A DNA stretch of 32,007 bases from an uncultured bacterium (GCA_937995995.1 CALKIP010000132.1:1-32007); one strand, 5' to 3'. Shown: positions 1-8,701, counted from the first letter of the stretch. Notes: generated by a model from the sequence alone, not told the origin. Numbers and translations are program-made.

Positions 1-294
1 CGCGGCCGAATCGTGACGGTTTTCGATCTGGGCGCCGTGCTCGGGCTGAGAGCGGCCGCTGAACGGCCCGAAACCCGTCTGCTGTTGACCGAGGTCGGCG
101 GGCGCACCGTAGCGTGTGCGGTCGAGGTGGTCGAAGGGGTGCGGCCGGCGACGATCACGGAGCTCGGCAGGCGCCGGACGGTGTTGCGCGGCATCGACGT
201 GGACCGAGACGCTGTCCTCGGGACCGGCGAGATCGGGGGACGGACCTTTCTGGCGCTCGATTCCGATCGGATTCTGGGGGGCCTACTACTCTGA
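1..294 (+). CDS. cheW: CheW-like coupling protein, C-terminal part (5' end outside window)
   Basis: The frame is open from base 1, so this is the end of a longer gene. The first readable residues (RGRIVTVFDLGAVLGL) match the stretch of CheW domains that normally reads 'RG.I.PV.DL...LG'. The rest has the alternating beta-strand pattern of a CheW SH3-like subdomain and ends in LALDSDRILG, the usual 'LD.d.il' ending. CheW couples chemoreceptors to the kinase CheA at receptor arrays. A GTG at 13 could be taken as a start, but it lies inside the conserved domain and is rejected. The gene is followed after 35 bp by cheY and heads a complete Che set, which supports the call. The substrate receptor is not in the window. 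Confidence 0.85.
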   Translation, partial: RGRIVTVFDLGAVLGLRAAAERPETRLLLTEVGGRTVACAVEVVEGVRPATITELGRRRTVLRGIDVDRDAVLGTGEIGGRTFLALDSDRILGGLLL

Positions 295-329
295 CCAACC
301 ACGCTCCCGGGCACGGGGGAGGACTATCC

Positions 330-692
330 ATGGCACGTACGGTGTTGATCTGCGACGACGCGATCTTCATGCGCAGCATGATCGCGGACATCCTGAAGCA
401 GGCGGGCTTCGAGGTGGTCGGTGAGGCGGAAACCGGCGCACAGGCCGTCGAACGGTACCGCGAGCTCAAACCAGACCTGGTGACGATGGACATCGTGATG
501 CCAGACATGGGAGGCATCGACGCGGTCCGCAACATCGTGAGCGAGGACCCGGAGGCCAGGATCCTGATGTGCAGCGCCATGGGGCAGCAGGCGCTGGTCA
601 TCGAGGCGATCCAGGCGGGGGCACGGGACTTCGTCGTGAAGCCGTTCCAGCCGTCGCGCGTGCTGGAAGCGGTCCAGCGCGTACTCGGCTAG
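330..692 (+). CDS. cheY: CheY-type single-domain response regulator
   Basis: A 120-residue stand-alone receiver domain, the normal length for CheY. The acidic pocket is D9-D10, the phospho-acceptor is D54 in the TMDIVMPDMGG motif, the switch Ser/Thr is S82 and the invariant lysine is K104 in VVKPF. There is no output domain, so its output is by protein contact. The ATG at 330 has a strong Shine-Dalgarno run (GGGGGAGG) about 7 bases upstream. Longer in-frame extensions upstream overlap cheW and add nothing conserved. It should be phosphorylated by the CheA encoded 20 bp downstream and dephosphorylated by the CheC after that. Its target, a flagellar motor or the MglA/PATAN module downstream, is not determined by sequence. 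Confidence 0.93.
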   Translation: MARTVLICDDAIFMRSMIADILKQAGFEVVGEAETGAQAVERYRELKPDLVTMDIVMPDMGGIDAVRNIVSEDPEARILMCSAMGQQALVIEAIQAGARDFVVKPFQPSRVLEAVQRVLG

Positions 693-712
693 CAGGATTC
701 GGCCGGGCGGCC

Positions 713-2599
713 ATGTCGGAGTTCGACCAGTATCTGGACCTCTACCTCGCGGAAGCGCAGGAGCACCTCGACACCCTGAACCGAGGGATTCTCGACCTCG
801 AGTCCGGGGGCGGGGGCGGCTCGCTCGATGAGGCGTTCCGCGCGGCGCACACCATCAAGGGGATGTCCGCCATGATGGGCCACGATGCCGTCGCGGCCGT
901 GGCGCATCGTCTCGAGGACCGACTGGACGAGGTGCGCGCGGGGCGAGTGGAAGTCGATCCCGAGTTGATCGACGAATTGCTCGCCGGCGCCGACGCTCTG
1001 GCGCGTGCGATCGACGAGGCCGCAACAGGCGGCGGCGATGCCGATGATGACGCATCCGAAACCGCAGCCGCGGACAGCGACCTTGCCCCCGCCACGGCCG
1101 TTCCCGACGTGGAGGCACCGGAGGGAACGGATTGGGTCGTCGGTGTGGTCCTCTCCGACGACTGCCAGCTCAAGGCCGCTCGCGCGGTGCTGATTGCACG
1201 GAGCGTGGCCCGTGTCTGCTCCGTGCTCGCAACGCAGCCGATCGCATTCGACGACGCGTTCGACGGAGAGATGCGGCTCTTCATCGACGGCATCGTCGAC
1301 CCGGTGGAGTTGGAGGAGACGATCCGCGCCGCCGGTGAGGTGGAGGTTGTCGAAGTACGGGCGGTGGGCGAGTCCGCAGCGACGGCCGGCGCCGGTGACT
1401 CCGGCCGACCGGGCTCGGCTCCCGAGGCGGAACGGCAACGGTCCGCAGGGGTCGAGGGGGTGACGGGCGCGCACCATGTCCGAGTCGATCGGCGGCAGCT
1501 CATCGACCTCGCCGATGGGATGGGCGACCTCGGGATCCTGGTCGGCCGACTCGAGCGGCTCGCGACCGATGCGCCTGTTGTGCTACGCGACGTCGTGGAA
1601 GACGTGGGTCGCCGGGTACGCGAGCTCCAGAGCACGATCATGGCGCTGCGCATGGTGCCGGCGGGCCTGGTCTTCGACCGCCTGCCGCGGGTCGTGCGCG
1701 ACACGGCGCGCTCCCTCGGCAAGGAGGTGGATTTTCGGCTGGAGGGGCGCGACATTGAGTTGGACCGTGAGATCCTCGAGGAGCTGGTGGATCCACTCGT
1801 CCACCTCCTGCGCAACGCGATCGATCACGGGCTCGAGGATCGAGAGGCCCGGATCGCGGCCGGCAAGCCCCCTCGCGGCCGACTGGAGCTGCGCGTCACC
1901 CGCGAGCAGTCGAGCGTACTCATTGAGGTGGCCGACGACGGGCGCGGCGTCGCTCGCGACAAGGTGCTCGAGCGCTCCCGCACTCTCGGCCTCATCACGC
2001 CGGACCGACCACAGGACCTTTCGGATGAGGACGTGCTGCGGCTGCTCAGCCAGCCGGGCTTCTCGACGGCCGAGGGGGTCAGCTCCGTCTCGGGGCGCGG
2101 CGTCGGGATGGACGCTGTCGTCACACGCATCCGTACCCTGGGTGGCGGCGTATCACTGCGGAGCGTGGATGGAAAGGGGTCGACCTTCTCGCTCCGGCTG
2201 CCGATCACACTGGCGCTCATCCAGGCGCTACGAGTACGCGTGGGCGAGGAAGACTACGCCATCCCGCTGACACACGTGCGGGAGGCGTTGGATCTCGAGA
2301 AGGAGAGAGTGGTGCGACGGGGCGAGCGCGAGGTCGTTCGCTACCGAGGCAAGGACGTAGAGCTGGTGCGGCTGCGCTCGGTGCTCGGAAGTGCGGCCGA
2401 AGGATCGGAGACGGAAGCCGTGGTCACGGAACTCGCGGACCGCAGGGCGGCGCTGGCGGTCGACAGGCTCGTCGGTCGGGAGCCGATCGTCGTCAAAGGG
2501 TTCGATGCCGCGGTCGGCACGCTGAAGGTCTTTTCCGGTGCGGCGCTCCTGGCGGATGGGCGTCCGGCGCTCGTCCTCGATCCGATCAGCCTCATCTGA
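713..2599 (+). CDS. cheA: Chemotaxis histidine kinase CheA
   Basis: A 628-residue CheA with the full P1-P5 order. The P1 HPt domain has phospho-histidine H46 in AAHTIKG. A CheY-binding-like P2 lies around residues 138-215, followed by an acidic and Gly/Pro linker. The P3 dimerisation helices lie around 260-330. The P4 HATPase has an N box HLLRNAIDHG near 364-373, a G1 box DDGRG near 408 and a G2 box GRGVGMD near 461. The P5 CheW-like domain covers about 500-628. The start is the ATG at 713, because the HPt domain begins at once (MSEFDQYLDLY). The frame is open further upstream but overlaps cheY with non-conserved sequence. All catalytic boxes look intact. CheA phosphorylates CheY and CheB at receptor arrays. 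The stop lies 10 bp before cheC. Confidence 0.96.
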   Translation: MSEFDQYLDLYLAEAQEHLDTLNRGILDLESGGGGGSLDEAFRAAHTIKGMSAMMGHDAVAAVAHRLEDRLDEVRAGRVEVDPELIDELLAGADALARAIDEAATGGGDADDDASETAAADSDLAPATAVPDVEAPEGTDWVVGVVLSDDCQLKAARAVLIARSVARVCSVLATQPIAFDDAFDGEMRLFIDGIVDPVELEETIRAAGEVEVVEVRAVGESAATAGAGDSGRPGSAPEAERQRSAGVEGVTGAHHVRVDRRQLIDLADGMGDLGILVGRLERLATDAPVVLRDVVEDVGRRVRELQSTIMALRMVPAGLVFDRLPRVVRDTARSLGKEVDFRLEGRDIELDREILEELVDPLVHLLRNAIDHGLEDREARIAAGKPPRGRLELRVTREQSSVLIEVADDGRGVARDKVLERSRTLGLITPDRPQDLSDEDVLRLLSQPGFSTAEGVSSVSGRGVGMDAVVTRIRTLGGGVSLRSVDGKGSTFSLRLPITLALIQALRVRVGEEDYAIPLTHVREALDLEKERVVRRGEREVVRYRGKDVELVRLRSVLGSAAEGSETEAVVTELADRRAALAVDRLVGREPIVVKGFDAAVGTLKVFSGAALLADGRPALVLDPISLI

Positions 2600-2609
2600 C
2601 GGGGGAATC

Positions 2610-3233
2610 ATGGTCGATCTGCGAGAGCTCGGTGCGTTGCAACTCGACGCACTGCGCGAGGTCGCAAACATAGGCGCCGGCCACGCGGCCACGGCACTGT
2701 CCCAGATGACGCAGCGCCGCATCTGGGTGAACGCGCCACGTATCCATGTGGTGCGGGTCGAGGATGTCGGTGAGCTCACCGGCCGCTCGGACGAGGTCAT
2801 CGCGGCCGTCGCCATGCAGATGCTCGGCGATCTGGCGGGCCGCACGATCCAGGTCTTTCCCGGCGACACCGCGAGGCGTCTCGCCGGCATCCTGCTGAAT
2901 CGCGAGGACATCACCTTCCCCGACGGGTTCGGTGAACTGGAGCAGTCTGCGCTCAAGGAGGCGGGCAACATCCTGGGCGCCGCGTACCTGAACGCGCTCT
3001 CGGACTTCCTCGGATTGCTGCTCCTGACCTCGGTGCCCGCGCTCGCGATCGATCTCGCGGCCGCGGTTCTGACGAGTGGCTCGGTCGGCGTGCTCGCGGA
3101 GAGCGATCACCTGATCTGCATCGACACGATCTTCCGAATGGGCGACGAGCCGGAGGGGCTCCAGGGGCATTTCTTCCTGATCCCGGATCCCGATTCGCTA
3201 CAGGTCATCCTTCGATCGATACGATTGGCGTGA
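2610..3233 (+). CDS. cheC: CheC-family CheY-P phosphatase, both active sites intact
   Basis: A 207-residue CheC with the two pseudo-symmetric active-site motifs of the CheC/FliY/CheX family, [D/S]-x3-E-x2-N-x22-P. The first is D13, E17, N20 and P43. The second is S-x3-E-x2-N in SALKEAGN, with a proline exactly 23 residues after the Asn. Both are complete, which predicts real phosphatase activity on CheY-P. In Bacillus and Thermotoga, CheC binds CheD, and cheD is present at 13865. The start is the ATG at 2610 after the purine run gggggaa. The stop codon overlaps the GTG start of the next TPR gene (GTGA), so the two are probably translationally coupled. Confidence 0.95.
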   Translation: MVDLRELGALQLDALREVANIGAGHAATALSQMTQRRIWVNAPRIHVVRVEDVGELTGRSDEVIAAVAMQMLGDLAGRTIQVFPGDTARRLAGILLNREDITFPDGFGELEQSALKEAGNILGAAYLNALSDFLGLLLLTSVPALAIDLAAAVLTSGSVGVLAESDHLICIDTIFRMGDEPEGLQGHFFLIPDPDSLQVILRSIRLA

Positions 3234-5854
3234 GCGGCATCAACGGCGCAACAGTTCCTCGCTCGACGCGGGACCTCGAGATCCTGCGCTCCCTGGCCCG
3301 GCGCATCAGCCCGGACGATGCGGGTGCGCACAACAATCTCGGCGTCGTCTTTTATCAGAAAGGGCTGCACGAGGAGGCTATCGCCGCCTTCGAACGCGCC
3401 CTCGAACTGGATCCGCGGATGCAGGTGGCCGAGCGCAACCTGCAGATCGCCTACTTCCATACGGGTTACTTCGAGCGCCTCGTGGCCGCTCTACGGGAGC
3501 GGCTCGAGAAGAATGCCGAGGACGATGCCGCTCGCCGTCGGCTCGCCCGTGCGTACCTGCACGCGGGCGATGCGCAGGCGGCGGTCCGGGAGTGGAAGCA
3601 GCTCCTCGAGCGCCACTCCGACGACGTGGAGATCTACCTCCAGCTCGCGCGGGCGGAGGTCCAGCGCGGCGATGTCGACGCGGCGCTCGTCTATCTGCGC
3701 CACGCGATCGCACTGGCGCCGCGTGACGCACGCGTGCACCTCCGGCTGGGCGAGCTCTACTACACGCTCGGCCTGAGTGCCGAGGCGCGGGATGCGCTGG
3801 AGCGCGCCATCGTCATCGATCCCGGGCTGGCCGCGGCCCACCACCAGCTCGCATTCATCTACGGCGACCTGGGCGAGACGGACCGAGCCGCGCGCTCGGC
3901 GGCGCGTGCGGCGCAGCTCAACCCGAGCTACACGAAGGCGGAGGCGAACCTTTCGCTCGACCGCTACAGCGCGGCGCGCTACAACGAACTGCTCGGTGAT
4001 CGCGGCGTGCGTCCGGAAGTGGCCGAGGGAGCGCTCGCACACTACAACCTCGGGCTCGCCTTCCGTCAGCGCGGTCTCTTCGACGAGGCGCTTCGCGAGT
4101 TCCGACTCGCACAGGAACGCGGCGAGGATGCCTTCCTGGTCCGGCAGGCGGAGGCAGAGCTCTACCTCCTGCGTGGGCAGGGGGCGGAGGCGGCGAAGCG
4201 CTACGCGGCGCTGCTGGAGCAGGAGTCGTCGAGTCCGAAGCTGTGGAACGAGCGTGGGGTGGCGGCGCACCAGCAGGGTGACCTGAGTGGAGCGGAAAGC
4301 TGCTACCGGCGTGCGCTGGAGCTGGACCCGGCCTATGCCCTGGCGTGGAACAACCTGGGCGTCGTACAGCATCATCGCGGCGACAAGGACGCGGAACGCT
4401 CGTTCCGCGAGGCGCTGGACCGCGGCCGCGTGCCCGGCGACGTGTGGCGAAACCTGGGCCTCATGCTCGCCCGCCAGGGGCAGCGGCAGCCGGCCGCGAA
4501 GGCGTACCGAAAGGCGCTCGAGCTCGAGCCCAACTCCGCGGTGGCGTGGACGGGGCTCGGCGCCGTGCTCATGGAGGCCGGCCGGATCGAAGAGGCGCGG
4601 GCGGCGCTGGTGCGGGCCGTGGACGTGGATCCGAACCTGGCCGAGGCCCGCTACCACCTGGCCTACGCCCTCTCCGCACTCGGCGATTACCGCGGCGCTC
4701 TGCGGGAAACGAAGCGCGCCCTCGAACTGGACCCGCTCTTTCCCGCGCCGCGCTTCCGCCTGCTGATCGACCTCCAGTTCGAGGAAGCGCGGGTGCTGGC
4801 GCCGGAGCTGGATGCACCGGAGCGCGTGGCTGCCGGCGATGCCGTCGACTCGTTCGATTACGACGCCTCGGCGCTGGACGACCTGTTCGCCGAAATCGAG
4901 ACTTCCTCGGACCGGTCCACCGCTCAGGGCGGGGGAGCAGAGCTGGAGGTGCAGCCGCCGGAGGTGGTGCTGCGGGGCGCAAGAGATGCGCTCGCTCACG
5001 GCCAGCTCGACCGGGCGATCGCACTGGCGCAACAAGCCGTGACCGGCGAAGGACGGTGGGAAGCGCTCGTTCTCATGGGCGAGGCGTTCCTGAGGCGCGG
5101 ATTGGCGGGTGAGGCGCTGGAGCGCTTCACTACGGCGGCACGTGAGGCGGTCGAGGCAAAGGTGCCCGTCGAGGTGCGGCGGGATGCGCTGCGTGGCCGC
5201 ACCCGCGCGCTATTGATGCTGGGGCGGGCGGAGGATGCGGTCGAGGCGGCGGAGGAGCTGACGGGCGTGGCCGAGACCGATGCCGAAGGGCTCCGGCTCC
5301 TCGGCCAAGCCTTCGCACGAGCGGGACGGCACGCCGAGGCGGTGGCGGCGCTCGAGTGGGCACAGGGGCTGGGCGGGGCGGATGCGGGGTTGCTGGCCGA
5401 CCTCGGGACCTCGCTCTTCGAGCTGGGCAACGCGAGTGCCGCCGAGGCGACGCTCCGTCGCGCGATCCAGATGGGCTCGGGCGCCGCGGCCACGCGACTC
5501 GCACTCGGGCGAGTCCTCGCCGGTACCGGTCGGGTCGACGAAGCAGCGGCCGAGTTGCGGATGGCATTGTCGCTTGTGCCGAGCTACGGGGAGGCGGCGC
5601 TGGAGCTCGCAGAGCTGGAGACGCGCCGGGGCAACACGCGCGATGCGATCCACGTGCTCGTCGACCTGCTCGACGTCGACCCGTATCACCTCGGCGCGCT
5701 GGTGCGGCTCGGGAAGGTGCTGGAGGTGGCCGGCAGGGAAGACGAGGCCGTCGTCGCCTTCCAGCGCGTGCTCCGCTTCGATCCGGAGAACGACGAGGCG
5801 CGCCGGGCGCTCGAGATGCTCCGGAACGAGGCAGTGCCGGCCGAGGCAGGATAG
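3230..5854 (+). CDS. Large tetratricopeptide-repeat protein (874 aa)
   Basis: A soluble protein of 874 residues made almost entirely of TPR units. The A.WNNLG..., A...F.RALELDP pattern recurs every 34 residues from about residue 32. A first TPR block runs to about 515. An acidic, low-complexity hinge around 530-585 (including DSFDYDASALDDLFAEIE) separates it from a second TPR block at about 585-865. There is no signal peptide or membrane segment, so a cytoplasmic scaffold is likely. The GTG start overlaps the cheC stop by 4 bp, and the stop is 2 bp before PATAN gene 1, so it is firmly in the operon. TPR superhelices bind peptides or partner proteins. I infer a scaffold joining Che and Mgl components. 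The partner is unknown and the protein has no recognisable catalytic domain. Confidence 0.9.
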   Translation: MSGINGATVPRSTRDLEILRSLARRISPDDAGAHNNLGVVFYQKGLHEEAIAAFERALELDPRMQVAERNLQIAYFHTGYFERLVAALRERLEKNAEDDAARRRLARAYLHAGDAQAAVREWKQLLERHSDDVEIYLQLARAEVQRGDVDAALVYLRHAIALAPRDARVHLRLGELYYTLGLSAEARDALERAIVIDPGLAAAHHQLAFIYGDLGETDRAARSAARAAQLNPSYTKAEANLSLDRYSAARYNELLGDRGVRPEVAEGALAHYNLGLAFRQRGLFDEALREFRLAQERGEDAFLVRQAEAELYLLRGQGAEAAKRYAALLEQESSSPKLWNERGVAAHQQGDLSGAESCYRRALELDPAYALAWNNLGVVQHHRGDKDAERSFREALDRGRVPGDVWRNLGLMLARQGQRQPAAKAYRKALELEPNSAVAWTGLGAVLMEAGRIEEARAALVRAVDVDPNLAEARYHLAYALSALGDYRGALRETKRALELDPLFPAPRFRLLIDLQFEEARVLAPELDAPERVAAGDAVDSFDYDASALDDLFAEIETSSDRSTAQGGGAELEVQPPEVVLRGARDALAHGQLDRAIALAQQAVTGEGRWEALVLMGEAFLRRGLAGEALERFTTAAREAVEAKVPVEVRRDALRGRTRALLMLGRAEDAVEAAEELTGVAETDAEGLRLLGQAFARAGRHAEAVAALEWAQGLGGADAGLLADLGTSLFELGNASAAEATLRRAIQMGSGAAATRLALGRVLAGTGRVDEAAAELRMALSLVPSYGEAALELAELETRRGNTRDAIHVLVDLLDVDPYHLGALVRLGKVLEVAGREDEAVVAFQRVLRFDPENDEARRALEMLRNEAVPAEAG

Positions 5855-5856
5855 CG

Positions 5857-6981
5857 ATGGCGATCGAAGGACCGCTGCAGGAGCTCAGCGTCCAGGATGT
5901 CCTCCAGCTCCTGGAGCTCGCGCGCAAAACCGGGATCCTGAGCGTGACGACGGAGCGGCGCGACGACGATGCCGTGGTGCATTTCGATCGGGGTCAGATC
6001 ATCCATGCACAGCGTCGCAAGTCGCCGCGTCAGCTCGGTCAGCAGCTCCTTCGCGCGGGGAAGGTGACGGAGCGCGAGCTGCAGCGTGCCCTCGAGATCC
6101 AGCGCTCGCAGCCTAACCTGCGGCTCGGCCGGATCCTCGTCGAGATGGGGAGCGTGGCGGAGGACGAGGTGGTGCGCCACCTTCGTTTCCAGGCCGAAGA
6201 GGCCGTCTACGACCTGATGGCGTGGACGGAGGGCCATTTCCGCTTCGACGAGCGCGACGATGTGAGCGTCGGTGACCCGGAGGTGCGGATCCGCGTCGAG
6301 TCGCTGCTGATGGAGGGCGCCCGGCGGATCGACGAATGGGCGCGCCTTGAGGCGAAGATTCCGAGTGCCGAGTCGGTGCCGGTTCTCGAGGATACCGAAG
6401 ATGCCGCCGGCTCGCCACTCGAGCTGCACCCCGAGGAGTGGGAGGTGTTGGCGGAGATCGACGGCGAGCGGGACCTGCGCCAGATCTCCGGCGCGCTCGG
6501 CCGCAGCAGCTTCGACGTCGCGCGCATCGTCTACGGTCTGGTCAGCACGGGCGTGGTCCGCGTCGACGAGCACCCGTCACGTCTGACGGAGCGCGAGCTG
6601 GACGAGGCGATTGCCGATGCGGTGCAGCACCTGGAAAATGGTGATGCGGAGGCCGCCGCCCGCGCTGCGGCGGAGCTCCAGGCCGCGTTCCCGGACCGGG
6701 CGGAGCTGGCGCTCCTCGAGGGTCGCGCACTCGCCGTCCAGGGCCGCATGCGCGCGGCGACGGAGGCGTTCGCACGTGCCGTCGGGCTGGATCCACTGGC
6801 GCCGGAGGCGCATTACCGACTCGGTTTCACGGCCGCGCGCATCGGCGATTTCGAGCGCGCGTACCGGGCCTTCGAGTCGTACCTCCGGCTGGCACCGGAG
6901 GACTCTGCGCAGTCACAGGTGGCCGAGGCACTGTCCGCGGTGCGGACGTTGTCGCACATCCTGGCCAACGAGGGCGAATAG
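5857..6981 (+). CDS. PATAN (DUF4388) protein 1 with MshEN-like tandem motif and TPRs
   Basis: A 374-residue protein. Residues 1-58 begin a PATAN/DUF4388 domain (MAIEGPLQELSVQDVLQLL..., KTGILSV, then a beta hairpin with HFDRGQIIHA). Residues 59-82 and 89-112 are two successive 24-residue motifs resembling the MshEN c-di-GMP-binding consensus (RLG-x2-h2-x2-G-h2-x4-L-x3-h-x2-Q), with a few departures: Q59 for Arg, K for a hydrophobic residue, and V for Leu. A winged-helix-like segment follows (about 185-245), then two or three TPRs (about 255-350). It is clearly paralogous to the protein at 11312, sharing the LLMEGARRIDEW segment. The start at ATG 5857 has a good AG-rich site (gaggcagg). PATAN proteins in other bacteria modulate response regulators and pilus motility. 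The function here is inferred. Confidence 0.88.
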   Translation: MAIEGPLQELSVQDVLQLLELARKTGILSVTTERRDDDAVVHFDRGQIIHAQRRKSPRQLGQQLLRAGKVTERELQRALEIQRSQPNLRLGRILVEMGSVAEDEVVRHLRFQAEEAVYDLMAWTEGHFRFDERDDVSVGDPEVRIRVESLLMEGARRIDEWARLEAKIPSAESVPVLEDTEDAAGSPLELHPEEWEVLAEIDGERDLRQISGALGRSSFDVARIVYGLVSTGVVRVDEHPSRLTERELDEAIADAVQHLENGDAEAAARAAAELQAAFPDRAELALLEGRALAVQGRMRAATEAFARAVGLDPLAPEAHYRLGFTAARIGDFERAYRAFESYLRLAPEDSAQSQVAEALSAVRTLSHILANEGE

Positions 6982-6984
6982 CCG

Positions 6985-7872
6985 ATGACCGAAACAGCGA
7001 TGCTCGAGCTCCAGCGCTGGAGCGAGGAGGTGGCACGCGACCCTGCTTCGCCCGCCTTCCTTTCGCTCGCACGCGCCTACCGCCGGCAGGGGCAGCGGGA
7101 TGCCGCGCTCCATATCTGCCTGCGCGCACTGGAGCGTGAGCCGACCCATGTCGAAGGGCACGCCCTGCTCGCGCTGCTCTTCCTGGAAGCGGGCGAGCGC
7201 GAGAAGGCGAGCGACGCCTGGTCGGCGATCCTCCGCCTCGACCCCGATCACTTCGAGGCGCACCGTGGCCTCGGCTTCGTCTACCTGGAGCGTCGCGAGT
7301 ACGAGGCGGCGCGCAGACACCTGGAGCGTGCCGCGCAGATCCGCCCGGAAGATCCGGCCGTGAGAGATGCGCTCGAGCTGGCGATCGGGGCGATGCCTTC
7401 CGCCGGACCAGGGTCCGCACGGTCGGGAAGCGCGGCGGGCGCGAGGCCGGCTCCGGCGGCGCCGTCGCCGAACGGAAGCGCGGCACACGCGACGATGCGG
7501 CGCGACCCCACGCGTGTCTTCGAGCCGCTGCTCGGGGACACTGCGTTCCTGGGCGCCCTCGTGCTGGACATCCAGGGGCTGGTCCTGGCCGGGACCCTCG
7601 CCCTGGGGGGACGGAATCGGGCCGAGCGGCTCGGCGCGGTCCTGGGCGAGGCGGTCGAGGAGGCGGCGCGCATTGCGGGGTTCCTGGGCATCGGCGCCTG
7701 GCGCGGGGTCCTGCTTCAGACGGATGCCGCGCTGGTACACATCACGCCCCTGAAGGATGGGCTGACGCTCGTCGTCGCCGGAACGCCCGACGCGCCGGCC
7801 GGGTGGATGTTGCGGGCGTCGGCGCGGGCGGCGGAGTTGGCCCAGGCGTACGTGAGGGAGATGCATGACTGA
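6985..7872 (+). CDS. TPR-Roadblock/LC7 fusion protein
   Basis: A 295-residue protein in two parts. Residues 1-135 contain about three TPR units (for example AFLSLARAYRRQGQRDAAL and AHRGLGFVYLERREYEAA). An Ala/Pro/Ser/Gly linker covers about 138-168. Residues 170-290 form a Roadblock/LC7 domain (FLGALVLDIQGLVLAGTL, a long helix, then ALVHITPLKDGLTLVVAG). Roadblock domains bind Ras-like GTPases. MglB, the GAP of MglA, is a Roadblock dimer. This is the first of three consecutive Roadblock genes just before mglA, so an interaction with MglA is a strong inference. The ATG lies 3 bp after the PATAN gene. The 3' end overlaps the next gene by 8 bp. Confidence 0.85.
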   Translation: MTETAMLELQRWSEEVARDPASPAFLSLARAYRRQGQRDAALHICLRALEREPTHVEGHALLALLFLEAGEREKASDAWSAILRLDPDHFEAHRGLGFVYLERREYEAARRHLERAAQIRPEDPAVRDALELAIGAMPSAGPGSARSGSAAGARPAPAAPSPNGSAAHATMRRDPTRVFEPLLGDTAFLGALVLDIQGLVLAGTLALGGRNRAERLGAVLGEAVEEAARIAGFLGIGAWRGVLLQTDAALVHITPLKDGLTLVVAGTPDAPAGWMLRASARAAELAQAYVREMHD

Positions 7873-8212
7873 CAAGCTCGCACGGGCGGTCGAACGCCTG
7901 AGCCGGATCCCGGGCGTGCGCGGCGCGCTCATCGTGGACGCGGAGGCCGGTGTGCCGGTCGTGACCGAGCTCGCCGATGAGATGGTGGCCCCGGGTGTGG
8001 CCGCGCTGGCGACGTCGGCGTACCGCCGAACGACGCGTGCGACGGCGGATGCGGACCTCGGCACACTGGAATCGCTACAGGTGGAGGCCGCGGGCGGGCA
8101 CGTCCTGGTGACCGATGCGGGCGCGCTGCTCGTGGTCGTCGTGGCGGAGCCCGCGGCACAGCTCGGACGAGTGCGGGTCGAGGCCCGCCAGGTCGCGGAG
8201 ACACTCGTATGA
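7865..8212 (+). CDS. Roadblock/LC7-domain protein (MglB-like candidate)
   Basis: A minimal 115-residue Roadblock/LC7 domain: an N-terminal helix (KLARAVERLSRIPGVRGALIVDAEAG), a central helix and the HVLVTDAGALLVVVVAEPAAQLG strand pair typical of the MglB/Roadblock fold. This size is close to a bare domain, shorter than myxobacterial MglB (about 159 aa). Established knowledge is that MglB homodimers act as GAP and exchange factor for MglA. Of the three Roadblock genes here, this has the most canonical pattern and is my best MglB candidate, but sequence alone cannot decide. It overlaps its upstream neighbour by 8 bp and the next gene by 4 bp (ATGA), so the three are probably made in fixed ratio. 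Confidence 0.85.
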   Translation: MTDKLARAVERLSRIPGVRGALIVDAEAGVPVVTELADEMVAPGVAALATSAYRRTTRATADADLGTLESLQVEAAGGHVLVTDAGALLVVVVAEPAAQLGRVRVEARQVAETLV

Positions 8213-8694
8213 GGCGAGAAAACCTCTCGGATCTGGTCCAGGCGCTCAAGGAGCCGACGCGTGCGTTCGTGCGGGATGCGCGCATCCGCACCGCGCTGCT
8301 GATCGACGGCAGTGGCCAGTTGCTTGCGCAGCACGGCTTCTCGCGTGGTTACGAAGTGGCGAACGTGGCCTCGCTGACGGCGGCGGCGCACGCCTCGGCA
8401 CGGGCGCTCGCGGACATGACCGGCGCGGGCCGCTGGACGTACCTCCACCACGTGGGCGAGGAGCGGGAGCTCTTCCTGGCGCCGTTCTCCACGCCGACGG
8501 AGGAATTGATCTTCGTCGCCATCTTCGATGGCGATTCCTCGCTCGGCCTCGTGCTGCTCTACTTCGACGACTTCGCCCGCCGCGTCAGCGCGCTGCCGCA
8601 GTTCCGGACTGCCGGGCCGAGCGGCACGGCCGAAACCTTCGAACACGACCTCGAGGCGGGGCTGAAGCACATCATGCCCCCGGACTGGCTCTGA
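8209..8694 (+). CDS. Divergent Roadblock/LC7-domain protein
   Basis: A 161-residue protein whose core (residues about 20-135) follows a Roadblock layout: a first helix (NLSDLVQALKEPTRAFVRDARI), a strand with TALLIDGSGQLLAQHGF, a long helix (VANVASLTAAAHASARALADM) and a terminal strand pair with REL FLAPF and LIFVAIFDGDSSLGLVLLYF. The tail of about 30 residues is charged and has no recognised domain. It starts in an ATGA overlap with the previous Roadblock gene and ends 7 bp before mglA. It is more divergent than its two neighbours. It may be the second half of a heterodimer that contacts MglA, or a partner for the AAA+ protein. Both are inferences. Confidence 0.8.
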   Translation: MRRENLSDLVQALKEPTRAFVRDARIRTALLIDGSGQLLAQHGFSRGYEVANVASLTAAAHASARALADMTGAGRWTYLHHVGEERELFLAPFSTPTEELIFVAIFDGDSSLGLVLLYFDDFARRVSALPQFRTAGPSGTAETFEHDLEAGLKHIMPPDWL

Positions 8695-8701
8695 ACTGCC
8701 G

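Noticed and set aside
13..294. Complete short CheW-like gene starting at GTG 13
   Set aside because: The conserved domain is already in progress at base 1, so the gene is truncated by the window edge.
3491..5035. Long minus-strand frame opposite the TPR gene
   Set aside because: Shadow frame; composition dominated by Arg, Val, Leu and Gln with no domain, while the plus strand has regular TPRs.
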